Shown: positions 26,984 through 36,107 of the stretch, one piece after another | Layout of the letters: each line of letters starts with the position of its first letter | Numbering within the stretch: the stretch's first letter is position 1 | From: Streptomyces sp. NBC_01198 | GTDB lineage: Bacteria > Actinomycetota > Actinomycetes > Streptomycetales > Streptomycetaceae | Direction of reading: 5' to 3' | Length of the DNA: 64,000 bases | Assembly: GCF_036010485.1 (NCBI RefSeq) | Contig: NZ_CP108568.1 | Coordinates: 1,860,001-1,924,000 of the forward strand | Made by a program: the position numbers and the translations under genes | Notes under the pieces: model-generated | What the model was told of the DNA's origin: nothing | The model's input: only the letters and a program-made list of their open reading frames with translations | Databases searched by the model: none

Positions 26984-28135
26984 ATGAGACCCAGCACGAG
27001 ACAGCACGCACCCGGCGCCCGACGCCGCCGACGCGGGGCCGCCGCCGTCGCGGCACTGCTGCTGGCGGGCACCCTCGCCGTCGCCGGGTGCAGCGCGTCG
27101 TCCGGCAAGGATTCGGCCAGCTCAGACAAGGCTGCGGCACCGGCGGCGAACGGCCGGCCCGGGGTGCCGGAGGACGGTTCCGGCAGCAGCGGCTCGGGCG
27201 ACGGGGCCGCCGCGGCGGGCACCGGCGGCACGGCCGCGGGCGCCCCCTCGTCGGGGTCGGGGAGCGCCAGGACCCCGGCGCTCGCCCCGACCTATCTGGT
27301 GCGCACCGCCGAGGTGAGCATCCGCACCCCGCACGTGGAGGACGCGCTGCAGCAGGCCAGGACGCTGGTCGCGGGCGCCGGCGGTTACGCGGGCGACGAG
27401 GACACGGCGGTGGACGCCGGCGGCCACGCCACCTCGACCGTCCAGCTGCGGGTGCCGCCGGCGGCGTACGACAGGCTGCTCGACGACCTCGGCAAGCTCG
27501 GCACCCTGCTGGGGCGCAAGGTCAGCGTGGACGACGTCACCGGCCAGGTGGTCGACGTGCAGAGCCGGGTGAAGTCGCAGCGGGCCAGCGTCGACCGGGT
27601 GCGCAAGCTCATGGACCAGGCGTCCGGGCTCAGCGATGTGGTGTCGCTGGAGAGCGAACTGAGCTCCCGTGAGGCGGCGTTGGAGGCGCTGGAGGCCCAG
27701 CAGTCGTCGCTGAGGGCGCAGGCGGGCCTGGCCACGGTGACGCTGCGGCTGAGCGAGCCGCCGGTGAAGGCCGCGCCGCACAAGGCGCCGCAGAAGGAGA
27801 AGAAGGACGGCTTCCTGACCATCGTCGGCAACGCGCTGAGCGGCGGCTGGCACGCCTTCTCGGTGACGGTGCGTACGGTGCTCGTCGTGCTGTCGGTGCT
27901 GCTGCCGTTCCTGGCGCTCGGGGTGCTGATCTGGGCGGCCTGGCGGCTGGTGCGCCGCTGGCGGCCGCGCACCGGGCCGGCCGCCCCGCGGCCGACGCTG
28001 CGGGCGGCGGACCGGCTGCCGCGGTATCCGCGGGTGCCGGGGCAGCACGAGGAGCAGGCCGACACCTCGTTGGAGCCGCAGGCAGCGTCCCCCGAGGCGT
28101 CCAGGTCGCAGGAGGAGCAGGAGCCGCGGGACTGA
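26984..28135 (+). CDS. DUF4349 lipoprotein
   Basis: A 383-residue surface lipoprotein. It has an Arg-rich N-terminus, a hydrophobic core and lipobox L-A-V-A-G-C ending near residue 37. A Ser/Gly/Ala linker follows. The DUF4349 domain begins at Y-L-V-R-T-A-E-V-S-I near 105 and contains a helical/coiled section (S-L-E-S-E-L-S-S-R-E-A-A-L-E-A-L-E-A). One membrane helix lies near 300, then a basic, disordered cytoplasmic tail. So it is held at both ends, as lipid anchor and C-terminal helix. Function unknown. A G-rich Shine-Dalgarno precedes ATG 26984. Confidence 0.82.
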   Translation: MRPSTRQHAPGARRRRRGAAAVAALLLAGTLAVAGCSASSGKDSASSDKAAAPAANGRPGVPEDGSGSSGSGDGAAAAGTGGTAAGAPSSGSGSARTPALAPTYLVRTAEVSIRTPHVEDALQQARTLVAGAGGYAGDEDTAVDAGGHATSTVQLRVPPAAYDRLLDDLGKLGTLLGRKVSVDDVTGQVVDVQSRVKSQRASVDRVRKLMDQASGLSDVVSLESELSSREAALEALEAQQSSLRAQAGLATVTLRLSEPPVKAAPHKAPQKEKKDGFLTIVGNALSGGWHAFSVTVRTVLVVLSVLLPFLALGVLIWAAWRLVRRWRPRTGPAAPRPTLRAADRLPRYPRVPGQHEEQADTSLEPQAASPEASRSQEEQEPRD

Positions 28136-28153
28136 CCGGCGGCCGCTGAGCGG

Positions 28154-29203
28154 TCAGGCCGCCTGCGTGGCGCGGTGGACGAAGTCCACCAGGCGGCTGA
28201 GGGCGTCGGGGTCGGTGCTCGGCAGGACGCCGTGGCCGAGGTTGAAGATGTGGCCGGTGCCGGCCGCGGCCGCGGCGTCCAGCACCTCGCGGGTCTTCGC
28301 CTCGACCGCCGCGGTCGGGGCGAAGAGCACCGCGGGGTCGAGGTTGCCCTGCAGGGCCTTGCCGTGGCCGACCCGGCGGGCGGCCTCGTCGAGCGGCACC
28401 CGCCAGTCGACGCCCACCACGTCGGCGCCGGCCTCGCCCATCAGGCCGAGCAGTTCGCCGGTGCCGACGCCGAAGTGGATGCGGGGCACCCCGTAGCCGG
28501 CGACGGCGTCGAAGACCTTCACCGAGGACGGCATCACATGGCGCCGGTAGTCGGCGGGCGACAGCGCGCCGACCCAGGAGTCGAAGAGCTGCACGGCGCT
28601 GGCGCCGGCCTCGATCTGCACCTTCAGGAAGGCGGCGGTGATGTCGGCGAGCCGGTCGAGCAGCTCGTGCCACAGCTCGGGGTCGCCGTACATCAGGGCC
28701 TTGGTGCGCTCGTGGTTGCGGGACGGCCCGCCCTCGACGAGGTAGCTGGCCAGGGTGAAGGGGGCGCCGGCGAAACCGATCAGCGGGGTGGCGCCCAGCT
28801 CGGCGGTGAGCAGGCCGACCGCCTCGGTGACGTAGCCGACGTCGGTGGGCTCCAGGTCGCGCAGCCTGGCCAGGTCCTGCCGGGTGCGGATCGGCTCGGC
28901 GACGACCGGGCCGACACCCGGCTTGATGTCCAGGTCGACGCCGATCGCCTTGAGCGGCACCACGATGTCGCTGTAGTAGACCGCCGCGTCCACCCGGTGC
29001 CGCCTGACCGGCTGCAGGGTGATCTCGGCGACCAGCTCGGGCCGCGTGCACGACTCCAGCATGGGGATGCCCTCGCGCACCTTCAGGAACTCGGGCAGCG
29101 ACCGCCCTGCCTGCCGCATGAACCACACGGGGGTGTGCGGCACCGGTTCGTTCCGGCAGGCACGGATGAAGGGGGACGCAGCGGTCTGCTCAGGCGCACT
29201 CAC
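28154..29203 (-). CDS. hemE: Uroporphyrinogen decarboxylase HemE
   Basis: A 349-residue enzyme that removes four acetate carboxyls of uroporphyrinogen III to give coproporphyrinogen III, the substrate of HemY in this pathway. The N-terminal signature [13 protein letters not shown] is near residue 25. [13 protein letters not shown] and the later L-Q-G-N-L-D-P are conserved. GTG 29203 is chosen because GGGAGG is 9 bases upstream and would abut the earlier ATG. It is convergent with the DUF4349 gene, and the 19-base gap leaves little room for a terminator. Confidence 0.95.
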   Translation of the reverse strand: MSAPEQTAASPFIRACRNEPVPHTPVWFMRQAGRSLPEFLKVREGIPMLESCTRPELVAEITLQPVRRHRVDAAVYYSDIVVPLKAIGVDLDIKPGVGPVVAEPIRTRQDLARLRDLEPTDVGYVTEAVGLLTAELGATPLIGFAGAPFTLASYLVEGGPSRNHERTKALMYGDPELWHELLDRLADITAAFLKVQIEAGASAVQLFDSWVGALSPADYRRHVMPSSVKVFDAVAGYGVPRIHFGVGTGELLGLMGEAGADVVGVDWRVPLDEAARRVGHGKALQGNLDPAVLFAPTAAVEAKTREVLDAAAAAGTGHIFNLGHGVLPSTDPDALSRLVDFVHRATQAA

Positions 29204-29285
29204 ACCGGGCATCCTCCCATGGCGGGAGCGGGCACCAGTTGGGGGGCCTCGGGTGTTGTTGCGCACGCGAGGGGCGTCGGCGGCC

Positions 29286-29298
29286 TAGTCTTCCGGGC
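29286..29298 (+). promoter_or_regulatory. Leaderless -10 box for the DUF3000 gene
   Basis: TAGTCT (TANNNT) ends 7 bases before ATG 29299. No Shine-Dalgarno sequence is present. Confidence 0.5.
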
Positions 29299-29928
29299 AT
29301 GGCAGCGGTGCATGGGCAGCTCGGCGAGGACGACGGGGTCCCCTTTCCCTTTCGGCATGCGGTGGAGGCCCTGCGGGGGGCGCGGGTGCGGTCCGAGGTG
29401 CGGATCGAGGAGGTGACCGCGCCACGCCGGCTGGCCCCGTACGCCTACGCGCTGGAGGCCACGGTCGCGGTCGACGGCGAGGAGCTGGCCGACGGGCGGG
29501 TGGTGCTGCTGCACGAACCGGCCGGCCACGAGGCCTGGCACGGCACCTTCCGGCTGGTGACGCTGGCCAGGGCGGAGCTGGAGCCGGAGATGGCCGGCGA
29601 CCCGCTGCTGCCCGAGGTCAGCTGGTCCTGGCTGACCGGCGCGCTCGCCGCCCGCGGCGCCGACCACGACGAGCCGAGCGGTACGGTCTCGCGCGCGTCC
29701 TCGCACTTCTTCGGCGGCCTCGCCGACCGGCCCGACGAGACCAGGATCGAGCTGCGCGCCTCGTGGTCGCCGCGGGAGCGGCCCGGCGGGGTCATCGACG
29801 GCGCGACCCACCTGGCGGCCTGGTGCGACCTGCTGTGCGCGTGCGCCGGCCTGCCGCCCAGCGAGGGCCCGGAGGCGGCGGTACGCGGTGCGGGCGGCGT
29901 GGTGCCGCTGCCCAAACGGCGCACCTGA
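29299..29928 (+). CDS. DUF3000 family protein
   Basis: A 209-residue cytoplasmic protein specific to actinobacteria, placed back to back with hemE as in other streptomycetes I remember. Conserved stretches include P-F-R-H-A-V-E-A-L-R, R-L-A-P-Y-A-Y-A-L and P-E-V-S-W-S-W-L-T, with W-S-P-R and A-A-W-C-D-L-L-C-A near the end. No catalytic motif is visible and no function is known. Its divergent position suggests shared control with hemE. Start ATG 29299 is supported by the leaderless -10. Confidence 0.8.
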   Translation: MAAVHGQLGEDDGVPFPFRHAVEALRGARVRSEVRIEEVTAPRRLAPYAYALEATVAVDGEELADGRVVLLHEPAGHEAWHGTFRLVTLARAELEPEMAGDPLLPEVSWSWLTGALAARGADHDEPSGTVSRASSHFFGGLADRPDETRIELRASWSPRERPGGVIDGATHLAAWCDLLCACAGLPPSEGPEAAVRGAGGVVPLPKRRT

Positions 29929-30118
29929 CGCGGCGACAGCCCCGGCGCCGCTCGGCGGTGTCGGGGCACATCTGTGCCCGGGCTGCTCTGGCGTTCGATC
30001 GGCCGTCCGATTTGCCGGAATTAATGCTCAATAAATCGTGATCTTTCCCTAAAGCCCGGAGCAATTGCTGCCGAAGGAGACTGTGACCGTTTCAGTCCCC
30101 TTTGCCACAGGAGGCCCG

Positions 30119-30787
30119 GTGTCCGTTCTTCTCGAGCAGCCCACGAGCCTGGTCGCCTACCGTCCCAGCAAGCCGACGGCCATGGTCGTCGTAGCCGACC
30201 CCCGCGTCCGCTCCACTGTCACCCGACACCTGTGGGCTCTCGGGGTTCGCGATGTGATCGAGGCCTCGTCCATTGCCGAGGCCCGGCCCCGGGTCGGTAA
30301 TCCCCGCGACATCTGCGTCGCCGACGTCCACCTCCCCGACGGTTCGGGGCTCACCCTGCTGGCCGAGACCCGCGCCGCAGGCTGGCCCAACGGGCTCGCG
30401 CTGTCCGCCGCCGACGACATCGGCGCGGTGCGCAACGCCCTGGCGGGCGGCGTCAAGGGTTACGTGGTGACCGGCACCCGCAACAGCCCAGGCTCCATGG
30501 CCGGCCGCCCCGGCCTCGCCCCGCTCGGCGCCACCGCCGCCCGCATGCAGCGCCGCCCGCCGGGCGCCTCCGGCCACCCCGGGAGCGGCTACCGCGAGCT
30601 GTCGGGGCGCGAGGTGGAGGTGCTGCGGCTGGTCGCGGAGGGCCAGTCCAACAAGGCGATCGGCGTGTCGATGGGGTTGTCGGCGCTGACCGTGAAAAGC
30701 CATCTGGCGCGGATCGCTCGCAAGCTCGGTACGGGTGACCGGGCCGGCATGGTGGCGGTCGCGCTGCGCACGGGCATCATTCACTGA
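30119..30787 (+). CDS. NarL/LuxR-type response regulator
   Basis: A 222-residue regulator. The receiver domain (about residues 20-125) has V-V-V-A-D-P-R, where the usual acidic pair is reduced to one Asp, then the likely phospho-acceptor Asp in C-V-A-D-V-H-L-P-D-G near 69, and G-V-K-G-Y. The LuxR helix-turn-helix (about 160-215) is L-S-G-R-E-V-E-V-L-R-L-V-A-E-G-Q-S-N-K-A-I. No histidine kinase gene is adjacent, so it is an orphan. GTG 30119 has AGGAGG at 4 bases. GTG 30083 with AAGGAG is an alternative. A perfect hairpin follows the gene. Confidence 0.85.
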   Translation: MSVLLEQPTSLVAYRPSKPTAMVVVADPRVRSTVTRHLWALGVRDVIEASSIAEARPRVGNPRDICVADVHLPDGSGLTLLAETRAAGWPNGLALSAADDIGAVRNALAGGVKGYVVTGTRNSPGSMAGRPGLAPLGATAARMQRRPPGASGHPGSGYRELSGREVEVLRLVAEGQSNKAIGVSMGLSALTVKSHLARIARKLGTGDRAGMVAVALRTGIIH

Positions 30788-30796
30788 CCGCCGCGA

Positions 30797-30824
30797 GCAG
30801 GGGGCGGAACGTTCCGCCCCCTGC
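30797..30824 (+). terminator. Terminator hairpin after the response regulator
   Basis: A perfect 28-base palindrome whose arms begin GCAGGGGGCGGAAC lies 9 bases after the stop codon. No T-run follows. Confidence 0.65.
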
Positions 30825-30930
30825 GTCGCCCAACCTCGAGGGCACCCCGAACCCCCGCCACGCGCGCTGCCGCGCGCCCCCTGGGGTGAGCGCCCCCTGC
30901 GGTGGCGTCGCTTGCTTTCCCGCCGCGGTG

Positions 30931-31092
30931 GCTGGTCGCGCAGTTCCCCGCGCCCTGAAAACCCCCACCCTCCGCCGAAGAGGGCAACCCCTCAGGGCGC
31001 GAGGAACTGCGCGCGCAACCACGACGGCAGGAAAAACGCACCCCGACCGCAAGGGGCACCCCCCAGGGGCGCGAGGAACTGCGCGAGAAGCC
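30931..31092. repeat. Three copies of the streptomycete GCGCGGGGAACTGCGCG-type repeat
   Basis: Copy A (30931-30958) reads GCTGGTCGCGCAGTTCCCCG and on. Copy B (30992-31020) is its inverse, so 30938-30958 and 30992-31012 can pair over 21 bases with one mismatch. Copy C (31064-31092) is in the same orientation as B. The sequence is a very common intergenic element in streptomycete genomes (recalled, not searched), with a possible RNA hairpin role. Confidence 0.65.
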
Positions 31093-31206
31093 GGCGCGGC
31101 GGGAAGGAGGCACCCCCACCGCGGGGGCACGCCCGGGGGCGTGGGCGCCCCACCGCTGGGGGAAAGGTCGTGGGGATGGGCGAACCCCCGGAGGGGCCGG
31201 CACGGC

Positions 31207-31218
31207 TACCCTTGACAG
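31207..31218 (+). promoter_or_regulatory. Leaderless -10 box for RNase D
   Basis: TACCCT (TANNNT) ends 6 bases before GTG 31219, in the context TACCCTTGACAGGTG. No Shine-Dalgarno is seen. Confidence 0.5.
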
Positions 31219-32469
31219 GTGACCGACGCCAGAGAGACCGCAACCCCGGAAGAAGACGCGGCGCCGGTTCCGCTGCTGGACCCGCGCGAGGGCATCCCGC
31301 CGGTGACCGCAGACCCGGAGGCTCTCACAGCAGTCGCCGCGGCGTTCGCCGCGGGTTCGGGCCCGGTAGCCGTCGATGCCGAGCGCGCCTCCGGCTACCG
31401 CTACGGGCAGCGGGCCTATCTGGTCCAGCTGCGCCGCGCCGGAGCAGGGACCGCGCTGATCGACCCGGTCGGGTGTCCCGACCTGTCCGCCCTGGACTCC
31501 GCCCTGAGCGGCACCGAGTGGGTGCTGCACGCCGCCACCCAGGACCTCCCATGCCTCGCCGAGCTCGGCATGCACCCGACATCGCTGTTCGACACCGAGC
31601 TGGCCGGGCGGCTGGCCGGCTTCCCGCGGGTCGGGCTGGGCGCGATGGTCGAGCAGGTGCTCGGCTACGCCCTGGAGAAGGGCCACTCGGCGGTCGACTG
31701 GTCCACCCGCCCCCTGCCCGAGCCCTGGCTGCGGTACGCCGCGCTGGACGTCGAGCTGCTGGTCGACCTGCGCGACGCGCTGGAGGAGGAGCTGCGCACC
31801 CAGGGCAAGCTGGAGTGGGCGCTGCAGGAGTTCGCCGCCATCGCCGCCGCCCCGCCGCCGGCCCCCCGGGTGGACCCGTGGCGCCGCACGTCGGGCATGC
31901 ACAAGGTGCGCAGGCGCCGCCAGATCGGCGTGGTGCGCGAACTGTGGCTGGCACGGGACCGCACCGCCCGGGAGCGGGACGTCTCGCCGGGCCGGGTGCT
32001 GAGCGACGCGGCGATCGTGGCCGCCGCCCTGGAGAGCCCGCCGAACGTGCACGCGCTGGCCGCGCTGCCCGGTTTCGGGCACCGGATGGGCCGCCGCCAG
32101 CTGGACCAGTGGCAGGCGGCCGTCGACCGGGCCCGCGGGCTGCCCGAGCGCGAGCTGCCGCAGCCGACGGCCGCGTACAACGGGCCGCCCCCGCCGCGCG
32201 CCTGGGCCGACAAGGACCCGGCGGCCGCCGCCCGCCTGTCCGCCGCCCGCGCGGCGGTCACCGGTCTGGCGGAGGAGCTGAACCTGCCGCAGGAGAATCT
32301 GATCACCCCGGACTCGGTCCGCCGGGTCTGCTGGTCGCCCCCCGGCGACCGCTCCCCCGACGCGGTCGCCGCCGCTCTGGCGGCGCTGGGCGCCCGCCCG
32401 TGGCAGATCGAGCTGACCACCCCGCTGCTGGCCAAGTCGCTCACCGCCCGCCCCGCCGCGGACGAATAA
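31219..32469 (+). CDS. rnd: Ribonuclease D-like DEDDy 3'-5' exonuclease
   Basis: A 416-residue exoribonuclease. ExoI is V-A-V-D-A-E-R-A-S-G near residue 52. ExoII is H-A-A-T-Q-D-L near 98. ExoIII is L-R-Y-A-A-L-D-V-E near 174, with the tyrosine of the DEDDy class. An HRDC domain follows at about 215-295 (R-E-L-W-L-A-R-D-R-T-A and P-G-F-G-H-R). RNase D matures tRNA 3' ends and trims structured RNA. The C-terminal about 100 residues are an actinobacterial extension. It is not obviously part of an operon. Confidence 0.9.
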   Translation: MTDARETATPEEDAAPVPLLDPREGIPPVTADPEALTAVAAAFAAGSGPVAVDAERASGYRYGQRAYLVQLRRAGAGTALIDPVGCPDLSALDSALSGTEWVLHAATQDLPCLAELGMHPTSLFDTELAGRLAGFPRVGLGAMVEQVLGYALEKGHSAVDWSTRPLPEPWLRYAALDVELLVDLRDALEEELRTQGKLEWALQEFAAIAAAPPPAPRVDPWRRTSGMHKVRRRRQIGVVRELWLARDRTARERDVSPGRVLSDAAIVAAALESPPNVHALAALPGFGHRMGRRQLDQWQAAVDRARGLPERELPQPTAAYNGPPPPRAWADKDPAAAARLSAARAAVTGLAEELNLPQENLITPDSVRRVCWSPPGDRSPDAVAAALAALGARPWQIELTTPLLAKSLTARPAADE

Positions 32470-32521
32470 CCCGTTCCCGTGTGACCTACGCCGCTTCCCC
32501 GCGTTGCACTGTCCCGACCGG

Positions 32522-32538
32522 TTACCCGCGAGTAGCAT
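32522..32538 (+). promoter_or_regulatory. Near-palindrome overlapping a likely -10 before fadAB
   Basis: TTACCCGCGAGTAG differs from the perfect palindrome TTACTCGCGAGTAA at two positions. The adjoining TAGCAT (32533-32538) fits TANNNT. A TetR-type repressor of fatty-acid breakdown would be a natural binder. That is an inference. Confidence 0.4.
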
Positions 32539-32681
32539 GAGGGTCGGTGCCGCGCCCGCCCCTGGGCGGTGCGGTGCCCGGCCCGTCCACCGTCCCCCGG
32601 TCACCCCGGTGAGCGAGCCGACGGCCGCGCCGGCGTCGAAAGGGCGGCCGGCGGCGAGCGAACACAGAAAGAGGGAACCTC

Positions 32682-33926
32682 GTGCCCCGTACTGCGAGGG
32701 ATGTCGTCTTCGTCGACGGCGTCCGCACCCCGTTCGGCAAAGCGGGCCCGAAGGGCATCTACCACGAGACCCGCGCCGACGACCTGGTGATCAAGTGCAT
32801 CCGGGAGCTGCTGCGGCGCAATCCGCAGCTGGACCCGGCCCGTGTCGACGAGGTCGCGGTCGCCGCGACGACGCAGATCGGCGACCAGGGGCTCACCCTG
32901 GGGCGCACCGCGGCCATCCTGGCCGGGCTGCCGACGACCGTGCCCGGCTTCTCCGTCGACCGGATGTGCGCCGGTGCGATGACCGCGGTGACGACGACGG
33001 CCGGCGGCATCGCGTTCGGCGCCTACGACGTGGTGGTCGCCGGCGGTGTCGAGCACATGGGTCGGCACCCGATGGGCGAGGGCGTGGACCCGAATCCGCG
33101 GTTCGTCTCGGAGAAGCTGGTCGACGAGTCCGCGATGTTCATGGGCATGACCGCGGAGAATCTGCACGACCGCTTCCCGCGGCTGACCAGGGCGCGCGCC
33201 GACGAGTTCGCGGTCCGCAGCCAGGAGAAGGCGGCGAAGGCGTACGCCAACGGCCGGATCCAGCAGGACCTGGTGCCGATCGCGATCCGCCGCACCAGCC
33301 CGGAGGCCGGGGAGACCGGCTGGGGCCTGGCGACCGCCGACGAGCCGATGCGCCCGGGCACCACGCTGGAGCAGCTGGCCGGGCTCAAGACGCCCTTCCG
33401 GGCGCACGGCCGGGTCACAGCGGGCAACGCGGCGGGCCTCAACGACGGCGCCACCGCCTCGCTCCTGGCCGCCGAGGACGTGGCCCGCGAGCTGGACCTG
33501 CCGGTGCGGATGCGCCTGGTGTCGTACGCCTTCGCGGGCGTCGAGCCGGAGGTGATGGGCATCGGCCCGATCCCGGCCACCGAGAAGGCCCTGGCCAATG
33601 CGGGCCTGGGCATCGACGACATCGGGCTGTTCGAGGTCAACGAGGCCTTCGCCGTCCAGGTGCTCTCGCTGCTCGACCACTACGGCATCGCCGACGACGA
33701 CCCGCGGGTCAACCAGTACGGCGGCGCCATCGCCTTCGGCCACCCGCTGGCCTCCTCCGGGGTGCGGCTGATGACGCAGCTGGCCCGGCAGTTCGAGGAG
33801 CAGCCGCAGGTGCGCTACGGCATCACCACGATGTGCGTCGGCTTCGGCATGGGCGGCACGGTCGTCTGGGAGAACCCCCACTGGAGCGGAGCGACCACCG
33901 AGCGCGGCGACGGGAGCGGCAAGTGA
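32682..33926 (+). CDS. fadA: Acetyl-CoA acyltransferase (thiolase), FadA type
   Basis: A 414-residue degradative thiolase that releases acetyl-CoA from 3-ketoacyl-CoA, the last step of beta-oxidation. The acyl-accepting cysteine is in D-R-M-C-A-G-A-M near residue 96. N-E-A-F-A, G-G-A-I-A-F-G-H-P and the second cysteine in T-M-C-V-G-F-G-M-G complete the active site. GTG 32682 follows AGAGGGAA. Its stop codon overlaps the fadB start (GTGA), so the two are translationally coupled. Confidence 0.94.
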   Translation: MPRTARDVVFVDGVRTPFGKAGPKGIYHETRADDLVIKCIRELLRRNPQLDPARVDEVAVAATTQIGDQGLTLGRTAAILAGLPTTVPGFSVDRMCAGAMTAVTTTAGGIAFGAYDVVVAGGVEHMGRHPMGEGVDPNPRFVSEKLVDESAMFMGMTAENLHDRFPRLTRARADEFAVRSQEKAAKAYANGRIQQDLVPIAIRRTSPEAGETGWGLATADEPMRPGTTLEQLAGLKTPFRAHGRVTAGNAAGLNDGATASLLAAEDVARELDLPVRMRLVSYAFAGVEPEVMGIGPIPATEKALANAGLGIDDIGLFEVNEAFAVQVLSLLDHYGIADDDPRVNQYGGAIAFGHPLASSGVRLMTQLARQFEEQPQVRYGITTMCVGFGMGGTVVWENPHWSGATTERGDGSGK

Positions 33927-36049
33927 GCACCACCACCGAACTTCTCAAGGGCGCGGCCGAGCTGTTCCCCGGCGAGGTCGTCACCAGCGCGCAGGTGCGG
34001 CACATCGACCTGCCCGGCGCGGGCCGCTTCGCACTGATCACCCTGGACAACGGCCTGGACCACACCAAGCCGACCACCTTCGGCCCGCAGTCGCTGGCCA
34101 ATCTCGACGCGGCGATCGACCGGGTCGAGAAGGAGGCCGCGGACGGCGCGATCACCGGGGTCGGCATCACCGGCAAGCCGTTCATCTTCGCGGTCGGCGC
34201 CGACCTCAAGGGCGTGGAGCTGCTGGGGAGCCACCAGGACGCGCTCGCCATCGGCAAGGGCGGCCACGAGGTCTTCAAGCGGCTGTCCTCGCTCGCGGTG
34301 CCGACCTTCGCCTACTACAACGGGGCCGCCATGGGCGGCGGCGTCGAGGTCGGCCTGCACTGCACCTACCGGACGGTCTCCGCCTCGGTGCCGGCCTTCT
34401 CGCTCCCCGAGGTCTTCCTCGGGCTGGTGCCCGGCTGGGGCGGCTGCGGGCTGCTGCCCAACCTGATCGGCGCGGACCGCGCGGTCAGCGTGATCATCGA
34501 GAACTCGCTCAACCAGAACCGCCAGCTCAAGGGCGCCCAGGTGGCCGAACTGGGCATCGCCGACGCGCTCTTCGAGGCCGCCGACTTCCTGGAGCAGTCG
34601 CTGCTGTGGACCGCGGCCGTACTCAAGGGCGAGATCGCGGTCGTACGCGCCGAGGTGGACCGCGGCGAGGCGTGGGACCGGGCGGTGGAGCGCGGGCGCC
34701 TCATCGCCGACGGCAAGGTGCACGGCGCGGCCCCCGCCGCCTACCGGGCGCTGGAGATCATCGCGGCGGCCAAGGACGGCGACCTGCAGCGCGCCTTCGA
34801 CGCCGAGGACACCGCGCTGGCCGACCTGATCATGGGCGGCGAGCTGCGCAGCGGGATCTACGCCTTCAACCTGGTCCAGCGGCGCGGCAAGCGGCCGGTC
34901 GGCGCGCCCGACAAGGCGCTGGCCCGTCCGGTGTCCAAGGTCGGCGTGGTCGGCGCGGGCCTGATGGCCTCGCAGCTGGCGCTGCTGTTCGTGCGCCGGC
35001 TGGAAGTGCCGGTGGTGCTGACCGACATCGACCAGCAGCGGATCGACAAGGGCGTGGGCTACGTCCACGGCGAGATCGACAAGCTGCTGGCCAAGGGCAG
35101 GCTCGGGCAGGACGCGGCGAACCGCTACAAGGCGCTGGTGACCGGGCACCTCGACAAGGCCGCGGCCTTCGGTGACGCGGACTTCGTCATCGAGGCGGTC
35201 TTCGAGGAGATGGGCGTCAAGCAGCAGGTCTTCGCCGAACTGGAAGCGGTGGTGCGCCCGGACACCATCCTGGCCACCAACACCTCCTCGCTGTCGGTGA
35301 CCGAGATGGCCGCGAAGCTCGACCACCCGGAGCGGGTGGTGGGCTTCCACTTCTTCAACCCGGTGGCGATCCTGCCGCTGCTGGAGATCGTCCGCGGCGA
35401 GGGCACCGACGACCCGTCGCTGGCCACCGCCTTCGCGGTGGCCAAGAAGCTGCGCAAGACCGCGGTGCTGGTCAAGGACGCGCCGGCCTTCGTGGTCAAC
35501 CGCATCCTGACCCGCTTCATGGGCGAGATCCAGAACGTGATCGACGAGGGCACCCCGGTGGCGGTCGCGGAGAAGGCCATCGAGCCGCTCGGCCTGCCGA
35601 TGTCCCCGCTGGTGCTGCTCGAACTGGTCGGCCCCGCCATCGGCCTGCACGTCTCGGAGACCCTGCACGGCGTCTTCCCCGACCGCTTCACGGTGTCGGA
35701 GAACCTGGCGGCGGTCGTCAAGGCCGGCAAGCGCGGCTTCTACGTCTACGACTCGGGCCGCCCCGAGCTGGACCCGGAGGTCGCCGCGCTGCTCAAGCAG
35801 GGCGACAGCGTGCTGACGGAAGCGCAGGTGCGCGACCGGGTACTCGACGCGGTGGCGCAGGAGATCGGCCTGATGCTCGACGAGGGCGTGGTCGCCGAGG
35901 CGCAGGACATCGACCTGTGCCTGATCACCGGTGCGGGCTGGCCCTTCCACCTGGGCGGTGTCACCCCCTACCTGGACCGTGAGGGCGTCTCGCAGCGGGT
36001 GAACGGCAGGACCTTCCTGGCCCCGGGCGTCGCGAGCGTCCCGGCCTGA
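33923..36049 (+). CDS. fadB: Fatty-acid oxidation complex alpha subunit FadB (enoyl-CoA hydratase / 3-hydroxyacyl-CoA dehydrogenase)
   Basis: A 708-residue bifunctional enzyme. Residues about 10-210 form the crotonase domain with the oxyanion-hole segment N-G-A-A-M-G-G-G-V-E. The NAD-binding domain starts at V-G-V-V-G-A-G-L-M-A near 340 and includes the catalytic His in V-G-F-H-F-F-N-P. The C-terminal dehydrogenase domain ends the chain. It performs the hydration and oxidation steps just before FadA. GTG 33923 overlaps the fadA stop. A strong terminator hairpin follows. Confidence 0.95.
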   Translation: MSTTTELLKGAAELFPGEVVTSAQVRHIDLPGAGRFALITLDNGLDHTKPTTFGPQSLANLDAAIDRVEKEAADGAITGVGITGKPFIFAVGADLKGVELLGSHQDALAIGKGGHEVFKRLSSLAVPTFAYYNGAAMGGGVEVGLHCTYRTVSASVPAFSLPEVFLGLVPGWGGCGLLPNLIGADRAVSVIIENSLNQNRQLKGAQVAELGIADALFEAADFLEQSLLWTAAVLKGEIAVVRAEVDRGEAWDRAVERGRLIADGKVHGAAPAAYRALEIIAAAKDGDLQRAFDAEDTALADLIMGGELRSGIYAFNLVQRRGKRPVGAPDKALARPVSKVGVVGAGLMASQLALLFVRRLEVPVVLTDIDQQRIDKGVGYVHGEIDKLLAKGRLGQDAANRYKALVTGHLDKAAAFGDADFVIEAVFEEMGVKQQVFAELEAVVRPDTILATNTSSLSVTEMAAKLDHPERVVGFHFFNPVAILPLLEIVRGEGTDDPSLATAFAVAKKLRKTAVLVKDAPAFVVNRILTRFMGEIQNVIDEGTPVAVAEKAIEPLGLPMSPLVLLELVGPAIGLHVSETLHGVFPDRFTVSENLAAVVKAGKRGFYVYDSGRPELDPEVAALLKQGDSVLTEAQVRDRVLDAVAQEIGLMLDEGVVAEAQDIDLCLITGAGWPFHLGGVTPYLDREGVSQRVNGRTFLAPGVASVPA

Positions 36050-36065
36050 CGCGGCGGCAGGCGAA

Positions 36066-36098
36066 GGGGGCGGGGCCACGGCGGCCCCGCCCCCTTTT
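36066..36098. terminator. Bidirectional terminator between fadB and the SPFH gene
   Basis: A perfect 12-bp stem (GGGGGCGGGGCC) with loop ACGGC is followed by TTTT on the plus strand. It stands between two convergent genes. Confidence 0.8.
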
Positions 36099-36107
36099 CG
36101 GCCCGGG

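Larger units (their letters stand above)
30788..31218. other. 431-base intergenic region with streptomycete repeats
   Basis: No gene is supported. It contains the response-regulator terminator, then three copies of a dispersed repeat (see 30931-31092), and near its end the leaderless -10 box for RNase D. Confidence 0.6.

Noticed and set aside
32504..33922. In-frame upstream extension of fadB through fadA
   Set aside because: The extension is out-of-frame with the well-conserved thiolase, and fadB has a clear coupled GTG at 33923.
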